Counted from the first letter of the stretch, positions 42,322-52,150 are shown. The stretch is DNA of 64,000 nucleotides from Streptomyces specialis (GCF_001493375.1 NZ_LN929838.1:174222-238221); one strand, 5' to 3'. A program made the numbers and translations. The notes: generated by a model from the letters alone, not told the origin.

Positions 42322-42847
42322 GACCGCAACCTAACGCCTGGCCCGTCACAGATGAAGTCCCCCGCCCGTCCCACCGATGACGACCTCCGGCGACGACGTA
42401 CCGCCAGGCGATCGACCTCCTTGTGCGCCCGGTGCGGATGTCGCAGGACGGGGCGCTGTGGAGCGCTGTTCCGCCCGGTCGCGCTCGGGGAAACGCACAC
42501 GCGGACCGGCTCGGGACCGGTCCCGTCGCCGGGCGGGTAGCTCTGCGTGCTCGGGTCCGGGGAGGGGCGAGAGGGGCTCGGGATGGTCGGCACGCGGGAC
42601 CGCGCTGGGCGTGGTCGTGGTCATCGTGGTGGGGGTGGCGGCGATCGCCGTCGTGCTGACGGGGTCGTCCGGGTCATCCGGTTCGTGCGGGGAAGGGGCC
42701 GCTCCGGCCGGAGCGCGGCGGTGGTGAGGCCGGTCGTGACCCGTCCCGAGTGCTTCGCTCTACGGTCGGACGCGCGGTGCCTCGCGGGTCCGGCAACGGC
42801 TCTGTGGCCGGGACGCCGAGGCCGGTCCGAGTGAGGAGGACGATCCT
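42322..42847. other. upstream region of the polysaccharidase; one doubtful small ORF
   Basis: A possible 116-codon frame 42377-42727 encodes one hydrophobic helix (LGVVVVIVVGVAAIAVVLTG) but its first half has poor codon bias, so I do not call it a gene. The final 100 bases should hold the promoter of the secreted enzyme. GAGGAGG at 42832 is its ribosome binding site. Confidence 0.4.
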
Positions 42848-44773
42848 GTGAAACTCATTCTGTTGTCCCTGTCCCGGCGTCGCGGGCGGCTGTCGCTGGC
42901 GGTTGCCGCTCTCGCGGCGCTGCTGGCCGTGCTGGTGGCGCCGGTGTCGGCGGAGGCCGGTGGTGTGGAGGTCACTCCTGCCGCCGCCGCGGTCACCGCC
43001 AGTACCAGCGACGCGAACGTGCCGGCGAACGTGGTGGACGGCGACCTCGGCACGCGGTGGTCGGGCGAGGGCGACGGCGCCTGGCTGCAACTGGACCTCG
43101 GCTCGTCCGTGACCGTCAGCGAGGTCAAGCTCGCCGTGTACAAGGGCACCACCCGCCAGAACGTCTTCGAGATCCAGTACTGGGACGGATCGCGCTGGGT
43201 CACCGTCTACGACGGCGCCAGCAGTGGCGCGACGACGGGCCTGGAGTCGTTCGCGTTCGAGCCCGTGCAGACCTCGAAGATCCGCTACCTGGGCCACGGC
43301 TACGACGGCGAGGGCGAAGGCGACTGGAACAGCCTGACCGAGGTCGAGATCTGGTCGGGCACCAGCGGAGGCGGAGGCGGCGCCGAGGTCCCGGCCGACG
43401 TCCTGGACCTGAGCGACTGGAAGGTGACGCTGCCCATCGGCGACGAGGAGGACCCGACCGAGATCTTCCAGCCCGACCTCGACAGCTACTCCCACGACCC
43501 CTACTTCACGGTCACCGACTCCGGCGACGCGGTGCGGTTCCGCGCGCCCGTCAACGGCGTCACCACCGGCGGCTCCAGCTATCCGCGCTCGGAGCTGCGG
43601 GAGATGGAGAGCGGCGGCGGGGACGAGATCGAGTGGTCCTCGACCTCCGGCACGCACACCATGACGGTCCGCGAGGCGTTCACCCACCTGCCCGAGGACA
43701 AGCCGCACGTCGTCGGTGCCCAGATCCACGGCGGCGACGACGACGTCACCGCGCTGCGCCTGGAGGGCTCCGACCTCTGGATCACCGACGGCGACACCGC
43801 CCACCACCACCTGGTCACCGACGACTACCAGCTCGGCACGGTCCTCGAACTCACCTACGTCGTCAGCGGCGGCGAGATCGAGGTGTACGTCAACGGCGCA
43901 CTGGAGACCACCCTCGACCACTCCGACTCCACCAACTACTTCAAGACCGGCGCCTACACCCAGGCCAACTGCGGCAACTCCTCCCCCTGCGACGACGACA
44001 ACTACGGCGAGGTGGAGATCCACGCGCTGAACGTCACCCACGACGGTGACAGCACGGGAACCGACCAGACGCAGGCCGCCGTTCGGCACGGCTGGGGCGA
44101 ACCGCTGCCGGTGTCCGACGAGTTCGACTACACCGGTGCCGTCGACCCCGACAAGTGGGCGGTACCGTCGGGCACCGTCGGCGGCACGGCCGGATGCTGG
44201 GAAGGGCACGACGGGAACGGCCGCCGGTGCGCGAAGAACAGCACGGTCGCGGACGGCATCCTCACCATGCGCGGTGAGGAGAACGGCGACACCGGATGGC
44301 TCCGGCAGAGGTACGACACCCAGTACGGCCGCTGGGAGATCCGCTCCCGGTCCAGCAACACCGGGACGAGCGGCGGGCTTTACCACCCGCTGCACCTGAT
44401 ATGGCCCACCGCGGGCGACCGGCTCGAGAACGGGGAGTACGACTGGGTCGAGTACTCGAACCCCGACGCGCAGTGTCTCACGGCGTTCCTGCACTACCCG
44501 CAGAGCCCGTCGGACGAGAAGGAACGCCGTGACCTCTGCCCCCTGGACATGACGCAGTGGCACAACTACGCGTTCGAGTGGACTCCGGACGGGCTGGTCG
44601 GCTACGTCGACGGCGTCGAGTGGTTCCGGCTGTCGGGCGGCGCCAACGAGGACCGCGGGGACATCCAGGCGATGCCCTCGGGGCATCTCAACATCCAGCT
44701 CGACAACTTCACCGGTGACGGCGGCCTGCGCCCCGCCGTCTTCGAGGTCGACTGGGTCCGCGTCTACGAGTAG
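42848..44773 (+). CDS. secreted CBM32-PL7-GH16 polysaccharide-degrading fusion
   Basis: A 641-residue exported enzyme. A Sec signal peptide (Arg-rich start, AVAALAALLAVLVAPVSAEA) is followed by an F5/8C (CBM32) module at about 38-172 (VVDGDLGTRWSGEGDGAWLQ ... LTEVEIW) and a Gly linker. A polysaccharide lyase 7 alginate-lyase-like domain spans about 180-400, with SELREMESG, VVGAQIHGGDD and YFKTGAYTQANC matching the catalytic RxELR, QIH and YFKxGxYxQ motifs. A GH16 laminarinase/agarase-like domain (about 415-641) has the catalytic ExDxxE as GEYDWVE and ends VFEVDWVRVYE. It should cleave alginate-like uronans and beta-glucans or galactans. GTG start with GAGGAGG. Confidence 0.85.
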   Translation: MKLILLSLSRRRGRLSLAVAALAALLAVLVAPVSAEAGGVEVTPAAAAVTASTSDANVPANVVDGDLGTRWSGEGDGAWLQLDLGSSVTVSEVKLAVYKGTTRQNVFEIQYWDGSRWVTVYDGASSGATTGLESFAFEPVQTSKIRYLGHGYDGEGEGDWNSLTEVEIWSGTSGGGGGAEVPADVLDLSDWKVTLPIGDEEDPTEIFQPDLDSYSHDPYFTVTDSGDAVRFRAPVNGVTTGGSSYPRSELREMESGGGDEIEWSSTSGTHTMTVREAFTHLPEDKPHVVGAQIHGGDDDVTALRLEGSDLWITDGDTAHHHLVTDDYQLGTVLELTYVVSGGEIEVYVNGALETTLDHSDSTNYFKTGAYTQANCGNSSPCDDDNYGEVEIHALNVTHDGDSTGTDQTQAAVRHGWGEPLPVSDEFDYTGAVDPDKWAVPSGTVGGTAGCWEGHDGNGRRCAKNSTVADGILTMRGEENGDTGWLRQRYDTQYGRWEIRSRSSNTGTSGGLYHPLHLIWPTAGDRLENGEYDWVEYSNPDAQCLTAFLHYPQSPSDEKERRDLCPLDMTQWHNYAFEWTPDGLVGYVDGVEWFRLSGGANEDRGDIQAMPSGHLNIQLDNFTGDGGLRPAVFEVDWVRVYE

Positions 44774-44968
44774 GGGCCATAAACGCGGAAGCAGGCGCGT
44801 CGGCGCCACGAACACAACCTCCTCACCCCGCGGTTCTCCCTGTTCCAATGCGTCCTCCCGGGCCGACGCGTCATGATGGTTCCGGTGCACGCCCGCCGCG
44901 TCCGGCGACTCCGGTGCGGGCCACGGCGATCCGGTATGCCGCACGCGGCACGGGGAGGGAGAACGGCG

Positions 44969-46887
44969 GTGGTGGCGCTACATCCGGGCGACCCCTCGGT
45001 CATCGGTCCCTACCGGCTGCTGGGGCGGCTGGGCCAGGGCGGAATGGGGCGGGTGTTCCTGGGACGCTCGTACAGCGGACGGATGGTCGCGGTGAAGGTC
45101 CCGCACCGTGAGCTGGCCCAGGAGCCCGACTTCAGGCGGCGGTTCCGGGCGGAGTTCGAGGCGGCACGCCGCGTCGGCGGGACGTGGACGGCACCGGTGC
45201 TGGACCACGACATCACGTCCGACGTGCCCTGGATCGCCACGGGTTACGTGCCCGGACCGCCGCTGCGCGAGGTCGTGGACGCGTTGCACGGGCCGCTGCC
45301 GGAGCACACGGTGTGGGCGCTGGCGCACGGCCTGGCGAGCGCGCTGCTGGAGATCCACGGCCGCGGGTTGATCCACCGTGACCTGAAGCCGTCGAACGTG
45401 ATGGTGACGCTGGAGGGCCCGAAGGTCATCGACTTCGGCATCGCGCGAGCGGTGGACGCCAGCGTGCTGACGCGGCCGGACGGGATGGTCGGCTCCCCCG
45501 GGTACATGCCGCCCGAGCAGATCAAGGGCGAGGAACTGACGGGCGCGGTGGACGTGTTCGCCATGGGCGCGGTGCTGGCGTACGCGGCCACCGGGATGTC
45601 CCCCTTCTCGTGGGACGGGGCGCAGGCTCACACCGTGATGTACCGGGTGCTGTACGAGCCGCCCCACCTCGGCCCGGAGGACGGACCGCTCAAGGGGGAC
45701 CTGCGGACCATCGTGCTCCACTGCCTGGCGAAGAACCCGGACGACCGGCTGGCCGTCCTCGCCGGCATCCCGCCGTTCGCGGGGAAACGTGCCGGTGCCG
45801 ACCACTGGCTGCCGCCGGCGCTCACGGCACGGCTGGGGCAGGTCGCGGCGGACCTGCTCGCGTTCGACGGTCCCGAGGCCGACCGGCCGCCCTCCTCGTG
45901 GGGGCCCCGGCTGCCGTCGGCGACGGACCAGCGGCCCGCCCCGCCCCCTCCTTCCGGGGCGGCGGTGCGGGCCGTCCCGCACAGTCGGACCACACAGATC
46001 CCGGACACGTTCGAGCACGCGCAGGGGTGGGCGGCGGGGAGGAGAACCCGCAGGCGGCCGGGTCCGGCGAGAGCACCGGCGACCACGCGGACGGCGACAC
46101 CGGACAGGCCCCACTGGCCGACCTGGTACCGCAGGAGGTACGCGACGCCGGCGGCCTCACCGTGCACGCCGGCACCGCGCACGACCCGGTCATCTTCGCG
46201 CCGGAGGGGGACGACGAGCTGACCGGTTTCGAGGTGGACCTCGTCGAGGCGATCGGGGAGCGCCTCGGCGTGGCCGTCACCTTCGACCAGGCCGCCACCA
46301 CGACAGCCGCCGCCGAGGCGGCCGTTCTGGAGAGCGACGACACCGCCTGGCACATCGCGGTGGGCAACTTCGTGGACAACGAGGACCAACGCGACGCGCT
46401 GGGCGTGGACTTCGTCAATCACTTCGTGGACGGCTGGGCCGTGGTGAGCGAGGACCCGAAGCGCTCCGGGGACCTGGACGACCTGTGCGGCCTGAGCGTC
46501 ATCCTCTACGCGAACAGCCCGACGGAGGACGCGGTACGCGAAGACGTCGAGGACTGTACCCAGCGGGCCGAGATCCTGCCGGCCACCACCAAGGACGAGA
46601 TGGCGGAGGCGATCCGCGAAGGGGAGGCCGACGTGGCGGTGCTCGTCTACACCCAGGCGGCCTACTACGTCGCGGAGAACCCGGAGGCCGGACTGAGCGT
46701 CAGCTTCTCCGAGGACGAACGGGGTTCGCGGGGCATCGCGGTCCCGGGCGGGCAGATCGAGCTGCGTGAGGCCGTCTTCGAGGCGATGAGCGCGCTCATC
46801 AGCGACGGCACTTACGGCGAACTGCTGCGGCGGTGGCACATCGAGAACGCGGCCCTCACCGCGCCCGACGTCAACCGGGGGAGCTGA
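44969..46887 (+). pseudogene. Ser/Thr kinase fused to solute-binding sensor domain, frameshifted
   Basis: From GTG 44969 the kinase domain reads LGQGGMGRVFLG (P-loop), VAVKVP (Lys), HRDLKPSNVM (catalytic loop), DFGIA and SPGYMPPEQ. After a Pro-rich juxtamembrane region the frame breaks near 46025. In the next frame comes a Gly/Glu linker and an SBP_bac_3 domain (LTVHAGTAHDPVIFAPEGDD, ELTGFEVDLVEAIGERLGVA) to a stop at 46887. In the intact Streptomyces kinases of this build a membrane helix joins the two parts; here it is missing. The kinase half alone ends at 46222 in a nonsense tail. Confidence 0.7.
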
Positions 46888-46897
46888 CCCGTAGCGG

Positions 46898-47701
46898 TCA
46901 TTCGCCGAGCAGGCGCAGATCCGACTTGAGGAGCGTGGTGCTGACCAGCAGCTCCATGATCAGGTTCTGGTTCAGGGTGTTGCCGACCGGCGGCGGGACC
47001 TCCTCCTCCAGCAGACCGCCCACCGAACCGCTGAGCCGCTTGCGCACGTTCGTCACGATGTGGGCGGCCCGGCGTTCGCTCCACCGCTCCCCCGGCCGCA
47101 GCTCGCTCAGCTCGGCGGCCACCTGCGCCCAGGTCAGCGGCTGCGGGTACGGTTCGTTGCGCAGGTATCGCTGGCCGAGACAGACAATCACCAGCCTCTC
47201 GATCGGGCTCAGCGGCCACACCGTCGGGCCGCGCGTGTCGGCCTCGTGCTCGGCCCTCGGGACCGCCGAGGACAGCGCGGCGATCCGCACCTCCAGGAGA
47301 TGCTCCTGCCTCGGGCCGACGATGAACAACGGCGTGTAGCCGGCCGGGAGATCGGTCCCGTCGCCGCTGAGCACCAGCCGTGCGGAGGGGAGACGGATGG
47401 GCAGCCGGCCGGCGTTGTGCAGGACCCAGCGGCCGTGCTCGCGCGTGATGTGCCCGTGCCGCCGGCTGACGTGCGGGTCCTCCGCGCCGACGCACACGTG
47501 GACGTCGGGCTCACCGCGCCCGAAGAGCAGCCGGAACCCGGCGTCGGGCGCGACGCTCATGCCGCCGTTCGCCCCCAGGACGAAGAGCGTCCCGGGCCGG
47601 ACCGAGGGCGGAAGCCCACGCGCCAGACTGCCGAAGTCCCTCGGCAGGACGGCGACTTTGCTCGGCGAACCGGACCCCCGAAGCGTGGCTCTTATATCCA
47701 T
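46898..47701 (-). CDS. FHA-domain protein
   Basis: A phosphothreonine-binding protein of about 267 residues. The FHA core reads FRLLFGRGEPDVHVCVGAED, HVSRRHGHI and WVLHNAGRLPIRLPSA, with the conserved Gly-Arg, Ser-x-x-His and Asn-x-Gly. The C-terminal part (SPIERLVIVCLGQRYLRNEP, SERRAAHIVTNVRKRLSGSV, LIMELLVSTTLLK) is a helical, winged-helix-like domain. It may read phosphorylation by neighbouring Ser/Thr kinases. The first dozen codons (MDIRATLRGSG) overlap the adapter-like sequence at 47685-47717, so the true start may be lost or differ. Confidence 0.72.
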   Translation of the reverse strand: MDIRATLRGSGSPSKVAVLPRDFGSLARGLPPSVRPGTLFVLGANGGMSVAPDAGFRLLFGRGEPDVHVCVGAEDPHVSRRHGHITREHGRWVLHNAGRLPIRLPSARLVLSGDGTDLPAGYTPLFIVGPRQEHLLEVRIAALSSAVPRAEHEADTRGPTVWPLSPIERLVIVCLGQRYLRNEPYPQPLTWAQVAAELSELRPGERWSERRAAHIVTNVRKRLSGSVGGLLEEEVPPPVGNTLNQNLIMELLVSTTLLKSDLRLLGE

Positions 47702-47800
47702 TTGACCTTGCCCACCGATGGTGCCGGATAGCGACTCGATTCAGAACGCCAAGGAGCACGCCGCTCCCCCTGCCGCCCGCCGCTCCCGATGTGTATACGC
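47685..47800. other. two weaker Nextera-adapter-like segments (possible artefact)
   Basis: Positions 47685-47717 align with the Nextera i5 read-through sequence at 23 of 33 bases, including CTTATA and TTGAC. Positions 47787-47805 contain GATGTGTATA, 10 consecutive bases of the opposite mosaic end, then a C-run. Each alone is marginal; together they suggest a degraded adapter join. Confidence 0.45.
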
Positions 47801-48080
47801 GACCCCCCCGGAGATTACCCGCCTGCCAACTCCCCGAAGCAGTAGCGGCTTTGCCGGCTCCGGCGGACCCCCGGTACGCGGCCCGGACCACGGCGGGGCC
47901 GGTGGGCGAGGAGCGACGTCGACGCCGGGGGCACGCGACAACCGGCTCGTCAGGGATACCGTCCTGGACCGTGACGGCCGGGACCATGACGCGCGGGCCG
48001 TTCGCGACCCAGATGGCCGCCTTCCGTCGTCCCCGGGGACAAGTGCATGAACGCGGGGCAGATGGACGGGTGTTCACGGT
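47801..48080. other. no recognisable gene
   Basis: Frames on both strands lack consistent codon bias. I see no promoter or repeat worth naming. Confidence 0.35.
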
Positions 48081-48298
48081 GGCCGTCCCACCGGCCGCGA
48101 GGCGATCGAGACGGGGGTCCTGCCGCGCCTCCTGCACGACTACCCGTGCTGGGAGAGCCGCGGTTACTGGGCCGCGCGGGAGAAGATCACCGGCACTTTG
48201 CTGGGCTGGTCCGCGCTTTCACCGGGGACCGGCCGGAGGCGATCGAGGGCTCCGAGCACGGCGAAGTCGAGTACGAACTCACCCGCACCGTGCGGGAG
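48081..48298 (+). pseudogene. GNAT acetyltransferase, N-terminal fragment
   Basis: GREAIETGVLPRLLHDYPCW and ESRGYWAAREKITGTLLGWS resemble the first strands and beta-bulge of GNAT acetyltransferases. After a frameshift near 48215 comes GDRPEAIEGSEHGEVEYELT. The acetyl-CoA-binding loop is missing because the sequence runs into the convergent VOC gene. Confidence 0.45.
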
Positions 48299-48736
48299 TC
48301 AGTTCTTCTTCAGCTCCTGGGCGAGCATCACCAGGATGCCGCTGGGGCCGCGGACGTACGTCAGCTTGTAGACGTCCTCGTAGGTCGCCACCCCGCGCAG
48401 CGGGTGGCATCCGTGCTTCGCGGCTGTCGCGAGGGCCTCGTCGATGTCGTCCACCGAGAAGGCGACGCGATGCATGCCGATCTCGTTCGGACGGGTGGGC
48501 TCCGACTCGATCGCCTCGGGGTGGATGTACTCGAAGAGTTCGAGGCGGCCGTGACCGTCCGGCGTCTGGAGCATCGCGATCTTGGCATGGTTGCCGTCGA
48601 GACCGACGGCCGTGTCGGTCCACTCGCCACTGACCGTGTCACGGCCGACGACCGTGAGGCCGAGGTCGGTGAAGAAGGAGATCGCCGCTTCGAGGTCGCG
48701 AACGGCGATGGCGACGTTCTCAAGTCTGATGGCCAC
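48299..48736 (-). CDS. VOC-family (glyoxalase-like) protein
   Basis: A 145-residue two-repeat VOC fold: LENVAIAVRDLEAAISFFTD in the first half and MHRVAFSVDDIDEALATAAK in the second. Probable metal ligands are His in NEIGMHRV and Glu in RLELFEYIHPE. The C-terminal EDVYKLTYVRGPSGILVMLA closes the domain. Functions range from methylmalonyl-CoA epimerase to antibiotic binding or dioxygenase. None can be singled out. Confidence 0.8.
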   Translation of the reverse strand: MAIRLENVAIAVRDLEAAISFFTDLGLTVVGRDTVSGEWTDTAVGLDGNHAKIAMLQTPDGHGRLELFEYIHPEAIESEPTRPNEIGMHRVAFSVDDIDEALATAAKHGCHPLRGVATYEDVYKLTYVRGPSGILVMLAQELKKN

Positions 48737-48942
48737 CGTCGCATGCTACCGAGCCGGTCAGGCGCCCCGGACCGAGCGGACGGACATGACGCACAGGCGG
48801 CATCCGGGCGTGATCCCGTCGACACATCGGCTGCCTAACGTGTCCCGTACGTCGGTCATGGCTGCAACGGCCGGCGGGCTGTCGACTCGTTGTGCGGCGC
48901 TAACCAGCCATCGCTCCACCGTGACCACTCCGGGAGGAAACG

Positions 48943-50301
48943 ATGGCCCACCTCCCGGCATGGGCACCCGTCGCTCACCGGAGGCACCTCATGCACGTCG
49001 ACGCCGTCACCGACACCACCGTCTGGAGCGGTGGGCAGTGGCTCCCCGGGCGGGACGTCCTGCTCGCACACGGCCGGGTGGAGCGGGTGGTCGCCGCCGG
49101 GACCGTGGCCCACGCGCCCGGCGCCGTCGTGCTGGACGGCTCCGGCGCGCACCTGATTCCCGGGCTGGTGAACACCCACACGCACCTGCACCAGGCCCGG
49201 ATGCGCGGCATCGGCGAGGGACAGCCGCTGCTCTCCTGGCTGCGTCTGGTCGGCGAGGAGACCGTCGCCCTGACCCCGGAGCAGGCTTACGCCGCCGCCG
49301 CTGCCGCCGCCACCGAGGCGCTGCGCAGCGGCACCACCACCCTGGTCGAGCACATGTGGCCGCACCCCAGCACCGAGGTGCACGACGCGGTGCTCCGCGC
49401 CCTGCGGGACACCGGGATACGGGCCGTGCTGTGCCGGGGCGTCGCGGACCGGCCGGACGCCAGCCGCCGGTGGGGGTTCGACCCGCGGCTGATGCAGCCG
49501 CTGGAGGAGGTCCTCGAACACACCGACGCGCTGGCCGGAGCGATGCGCGGCAGCCGCGTCTCCCCCGGACTGGCGGTGCCCAATCCGCGCTGCCTCACCC
49601 AGGGCGGCATGCGGCGGGTGCGGGCCTACGCGGAGGAACGGGGGCTGCCCGTGTCGATCCATCTGCTGGAGACCGACACCGACGAGACCATGTGCCGCGA
49701 GAACGCCGGTACCGGAGCCGTCGACTACTTGGCGGCGGCCGGCTTCCTGTGGGAGCGGCTGCTCGCGGTGCACTGCGTCACCCTCGACGCGCGGGGGCAG
49801 GCGCTGCTGGCCCGGCACCGCGTGGCCGTCTCGTACAACCCGCTCAGCAACATGCGTCTGGGCAGCGGCATCGCGCCGGTGCCCGCCATGCTCGCCGCCG
49901 GGGTGCGGGTCGGTATCGGCGTCGACGGCGCCGCGAGCAACGACACCCAGGACATCCTGGAGGCCCTGCGCATCGGCGCGTATCTCCAGCGGGCCGCGCA
50001 CCGCCAGGCCGACCTGCTCGGCTTCGGCCGGATGATGGACATCGGGAGCAACGGCGCCAACGCGGCGCTCGGCCTCGACGAGTGCCCTGACGGGGTGGTG
50101 CCCGGCGTGCGGGCGGACCTCGTGCTGCACCGCTTCAGCCGCGACTTCGCCACCCTGCCGGTCCGCGATCCGGGCGCCACCCTGCTGACCTGTGCCGGGA
50201 ACCGCACGGTCGACACGGTGCTCGTCGGCGGCGAGGCGGTGCTGCGCGACGGGCGGAGCCTGCGGCTGGACGAGACCGCGCTCGCCGCCGCGCTGGTCTG
50301 A
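48943..50301 (+). CDS. amidohydrolase, nucleobase/triazine deaminase-like
   Basis: A 452-residue metal-dependent hydrolase. HxH is in LVNTHTHLHQARM; further landmarks are VEHMWPHP, SIHLLETDTDE, LLAVHCVTLD and GIGVDGAASNDTQDILEALR. This pattern (HLLE ... GVDG(S/A)ASND) is that of 8-oxoguanine, guanine and s-triazine deaminases. ATG 48943 has GGGAGGAAACG upstream; a second good start, ATG 48991 with GGAGG, would remove 16 residues. It stands at the edge of a divergently arranged uptake and oxygenase cluster and probably deaminates the imported N-heterocycle. Confidence 0.82.
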   Translation: MAHLPAWAPVAHRRHLMHVDAVTDTTVWSGGQWLPGRDVLLAHGRVERVVAAGTVAHAPGAVVLDGSGAHLIPGLVNTHTHLHQARMRGIGEGQPLLSWLRLVGEETVALTPEQAYAAAAAAATEALRSGTTTLVEHMWPHPSTEVHDAVLRALRDTGIRAVLCRGVADRPDASRRWGFDPRLMQPLEEVLEHTDALAGAMRGSRVSPGLAVPNPRCLTQGGMRRVRAYAEERGLPVSIHLLETDTDETMCRENAGTGAVDYLAAAGFLWERLLAVHCVTLDARGQALLARHRVAVSYNPLSNMRLGSGIAPVPAMLAAGVRVGIGVDGAASNDTQDILEALRIGAYLQRAAHRQADLLGFGRMMDIGSNGANAALGLDECPDGVVPGVRADLVLHRFSRDFATLPVRDPGATLLTCAGNRTVDTVLVGGEAVLRDGRSLRLDETALAAALV

Positions 50302-50317
50302 CGGCCGCGGGTCGCGG

Positions 50318-50992
50318 TCAGCGGCCGGCGGCCCGTCGCGCCGCCGGCCAGCGGCGCATGCGCACCATGAGCGAGGCGACGTGCGCGCTCGCCGCGCCCT
50401 GCGCGGCGCGCGCGTCGCCCGCGTCGATCGCCGCGAGGATGGCGCGGTGCTCGCGCACCGCCAGCTCCCGGTTGTGCTGGGACGACCACAGGGCCGAACG
50501 GTAGAGATGCGCCTGCGCGTCGAGCCGCCGCAGGGCGTCGATGAGCGCGGCGTTGGCCGTCAGCGCGCGGACCTCGGTGTGGAACTCCAGGTCGAGAGCG
50601 GCCTCCACGTGCGGCTCCGGCGTCCTGCCGAGCAGTTCCTCCTGGCGGGAGATCAGCTCGTCGAGCCGCGCGATGTCCCCGGGGGCGGCGCGCAGGGTCG
50701 CCTCGCGGGCGGCGAGGCCGTCGAGGACCTCGCGCACCTGCATGACGTCGAGGACCGACTCCTGGTCGAGTTGCGCGACCTTGGCCCCGGCGTGCGGGAT
50801 GTGCACGGCGAGTCCGTCGTATATCAGCCGCTGGACGGATTCGCGGACCGGGCTGCGGCTGACGTCCAGTTCCGCGGCCAGCGCGGGGACGCTCAGCGGT
50901 GAGCCGGGCGGCAGCGCGCCGCTGAAGATGCGGTCGAGCAACTGGGTGTACACGGCATCGGCGAGGAGTGCGCCGCTGTCGCCGGAGCCCAT
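50318..50992 (-). CDS. GntR-family regulator (FCD class)
   Basis: A 224-residue regulator. The N-terminal winged helix contains LSVPALAAELDVSRSPVRES and VQRLIYDGLAVHIPHAGAKV. The C-terminal all-helical FCD domain has VREVLDGLAAREAT, FHTEVRALTANAALIDALRR and REHRAILAAIDAGDARAAQG, with the Asp/His residues that bind metal and a carboxylate ligand. It converges on the deaminase gene and precedes the oxygenase genes on the same strand, so it likely controls this catabolic cluster. Confidence 0.85.
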   Translation of the reverse strand: MGSGDSGALLADAVYTQLLDRIFSGALPPGSPLSVPALAAELDVSRSPVRESVQRLIYDGLAVHIPHAGAKVAQLDQESVLDVMQVREVLDGLAAREATLRAAPGDIARLDELISRQEELLGRTPEPHVEAALDLEFHTEVRALTANAALIDALRRLDAQAHLYRSALWSSQHNRELAVREHRAILAAIDAGDARAAQGAASAHVASLMVRMRRWPAARRAAGR

Positions 50993-51117
50993 GGTCCTCC
51001 TCCTGCTCCTGGACGGGGCGTCCGCCGCCGGCCCCGGGGCCGGCGGCGGACGGTCGCGCTGTCTGTCGTCGGGGAGATGTGAACGGGCCGGGACGGTGTC
51101 ACCCGAGGGACCCGGCG

Positions 51118-52113
51118 TCACATCGCCCGGTGAGCATAGTTGGCGTTGACGCGCTCCCGCAGGTACTCCGCCGCCGTGATCGGCGGGTAGGTGCCGAGGG
51201 GGCTCTCGATCACGACGTCCCGGTTCGCCTGCGCGAAGAACGGGATGCTGTAGCGCGCTCCGGTGTACTCGTCGGCGCCCGGCACCCGCACGCGGTGGAA
51301 GTTGGACCGGAGGCGGTCGTCGCTCCAGCGCATCAGCATGTCGCCGATGTTGCAGGTGATCGCGTCCGAGGACGGTGTCACGGAGGTCCATTCCTGGGCG
51401 TCGGCGTCGCGCCCCGGGCAGACCTGGAGGCCGCCTTGCCCGTCGCGCTGGAACAGCAGCGTGAGGCAGTCGAAGTCGGTGTGGGCGCCGGCCCGCCAGG
51501 TGCCGGGGCGGTCGCGCAGCTCCTCGGGGAGCGGGAAGTAGTGGATCAGCCGCAGCGTGGACTGGTACTGGTCGCTGGCCGGGTCGTGGGCCCTGGCGAA
51601 GAAGTCGCTGTCGAAGCCCAGCTTGTCCGCGAAGCAGGACAGCACGCGCATGGCCACCGACCAGCACCGGGACTCGAAGTCGAGGATGAAGTCCCGGAAG
51701 CCGGCCAGTTCCTCCTCGGCCGGCCATCGCCCGCCCATGTGCGGCCGGGTGATCTGGTAGGACTCCTTCTGGTCGGGGGTGCCGACCGAGGGGCGGACCT
51801 GGGTGAGGAACTCCCAGCCCGCGTTGAGTGCCTTGTCCAGCGGCAGCTTCTCCTTCACCTCCGTGGGCAGGTCGAAGAAGTCCTTGGAGATCGCGAACGC
51901 CCGGTCGACCGTGGCCCGGTCGATGCCGTGGTTGACGAGCTGGAAGAAGCCGATGTCGGTGGCGGCGGCCCACAGTTCCTCGATGATGTCGGACTTGCGC
52001 GCGTCGAAGTCCGACAGGTCGATCACGGGGACATGGCGGTCGGTGGTCTCCACTCCGGGGCCGCCCATCCGGGCTTCCTTGTTGAGCTCTTCGAGGGTGT
52101 ACTCGGCGGTCAT
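51118..52113 (-). CDS. isopenicillin N synthase-family Fe(II) oxygenase 1
   Basis: A 331-residue non-haem iron oxygenase. The facial triad is visible as His-x-Asp in RAGAHTDFDCLTLLFQ and the distal His in LRSNFHRVRVP. Arg-x-Ser in GARYSIPFF binds the 2-oxoglutarate carboxylate. The N-terminal VPVIDLSDFD and GFFQLVNHGID are typical of the DIOX_N domain. It probably oxidises (demethylates or hydroxylates) a small imported compound. It shares orientation with the second oxygenase and the transporter genes. Confidence 0.85.
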   Translation of the reverse strand: MTAEYTLEELNKEARMGGPGVETTDRHVPVIDLSDFDARKSDIIEELWAAATDIGFFQLVNHGIDRATVDRAFAISKDFFDLPTEVKEKLPLDKALNAGWEFLTQVRPSVGTPDQKESYQITRPHMGGRWPAEEELAGFRDFILDFESRCWSVAMRVLSCFADKLGFDSDFFARAHDPASDQYQSTLRLIHYFPLPEELRDRPGTWRAGAHTDFDCLTLLFQRDGQGGLQVCPGRDADAQEWTSVTPSSDAITCNIGDMLMRWSDDRLRSNFHRVRVPGADEYTGARYSIPFFAQANRDVVIESPLGTYPPITAAEYLRERVNANYAHRAM

Positions 52114-52150
52114 GGTTCTGCTCCCGGTCGGTCCTGCGTGGGGTGGTGGG

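Noticed and set aside
42377..42727. small single-helix membrane protein
   Set aside because: The first half lacks codon bias and the start has no convincing ribosome binding site; kept only as a remark in the intergenic entry.
42674..44944. 756-codon minus-strand frame
   Set aside because: Antisense to the CBM32-PL7-GH16 gene; its Val/Gly/Asp-rich composition is the usual shadow of a high-GC gene.
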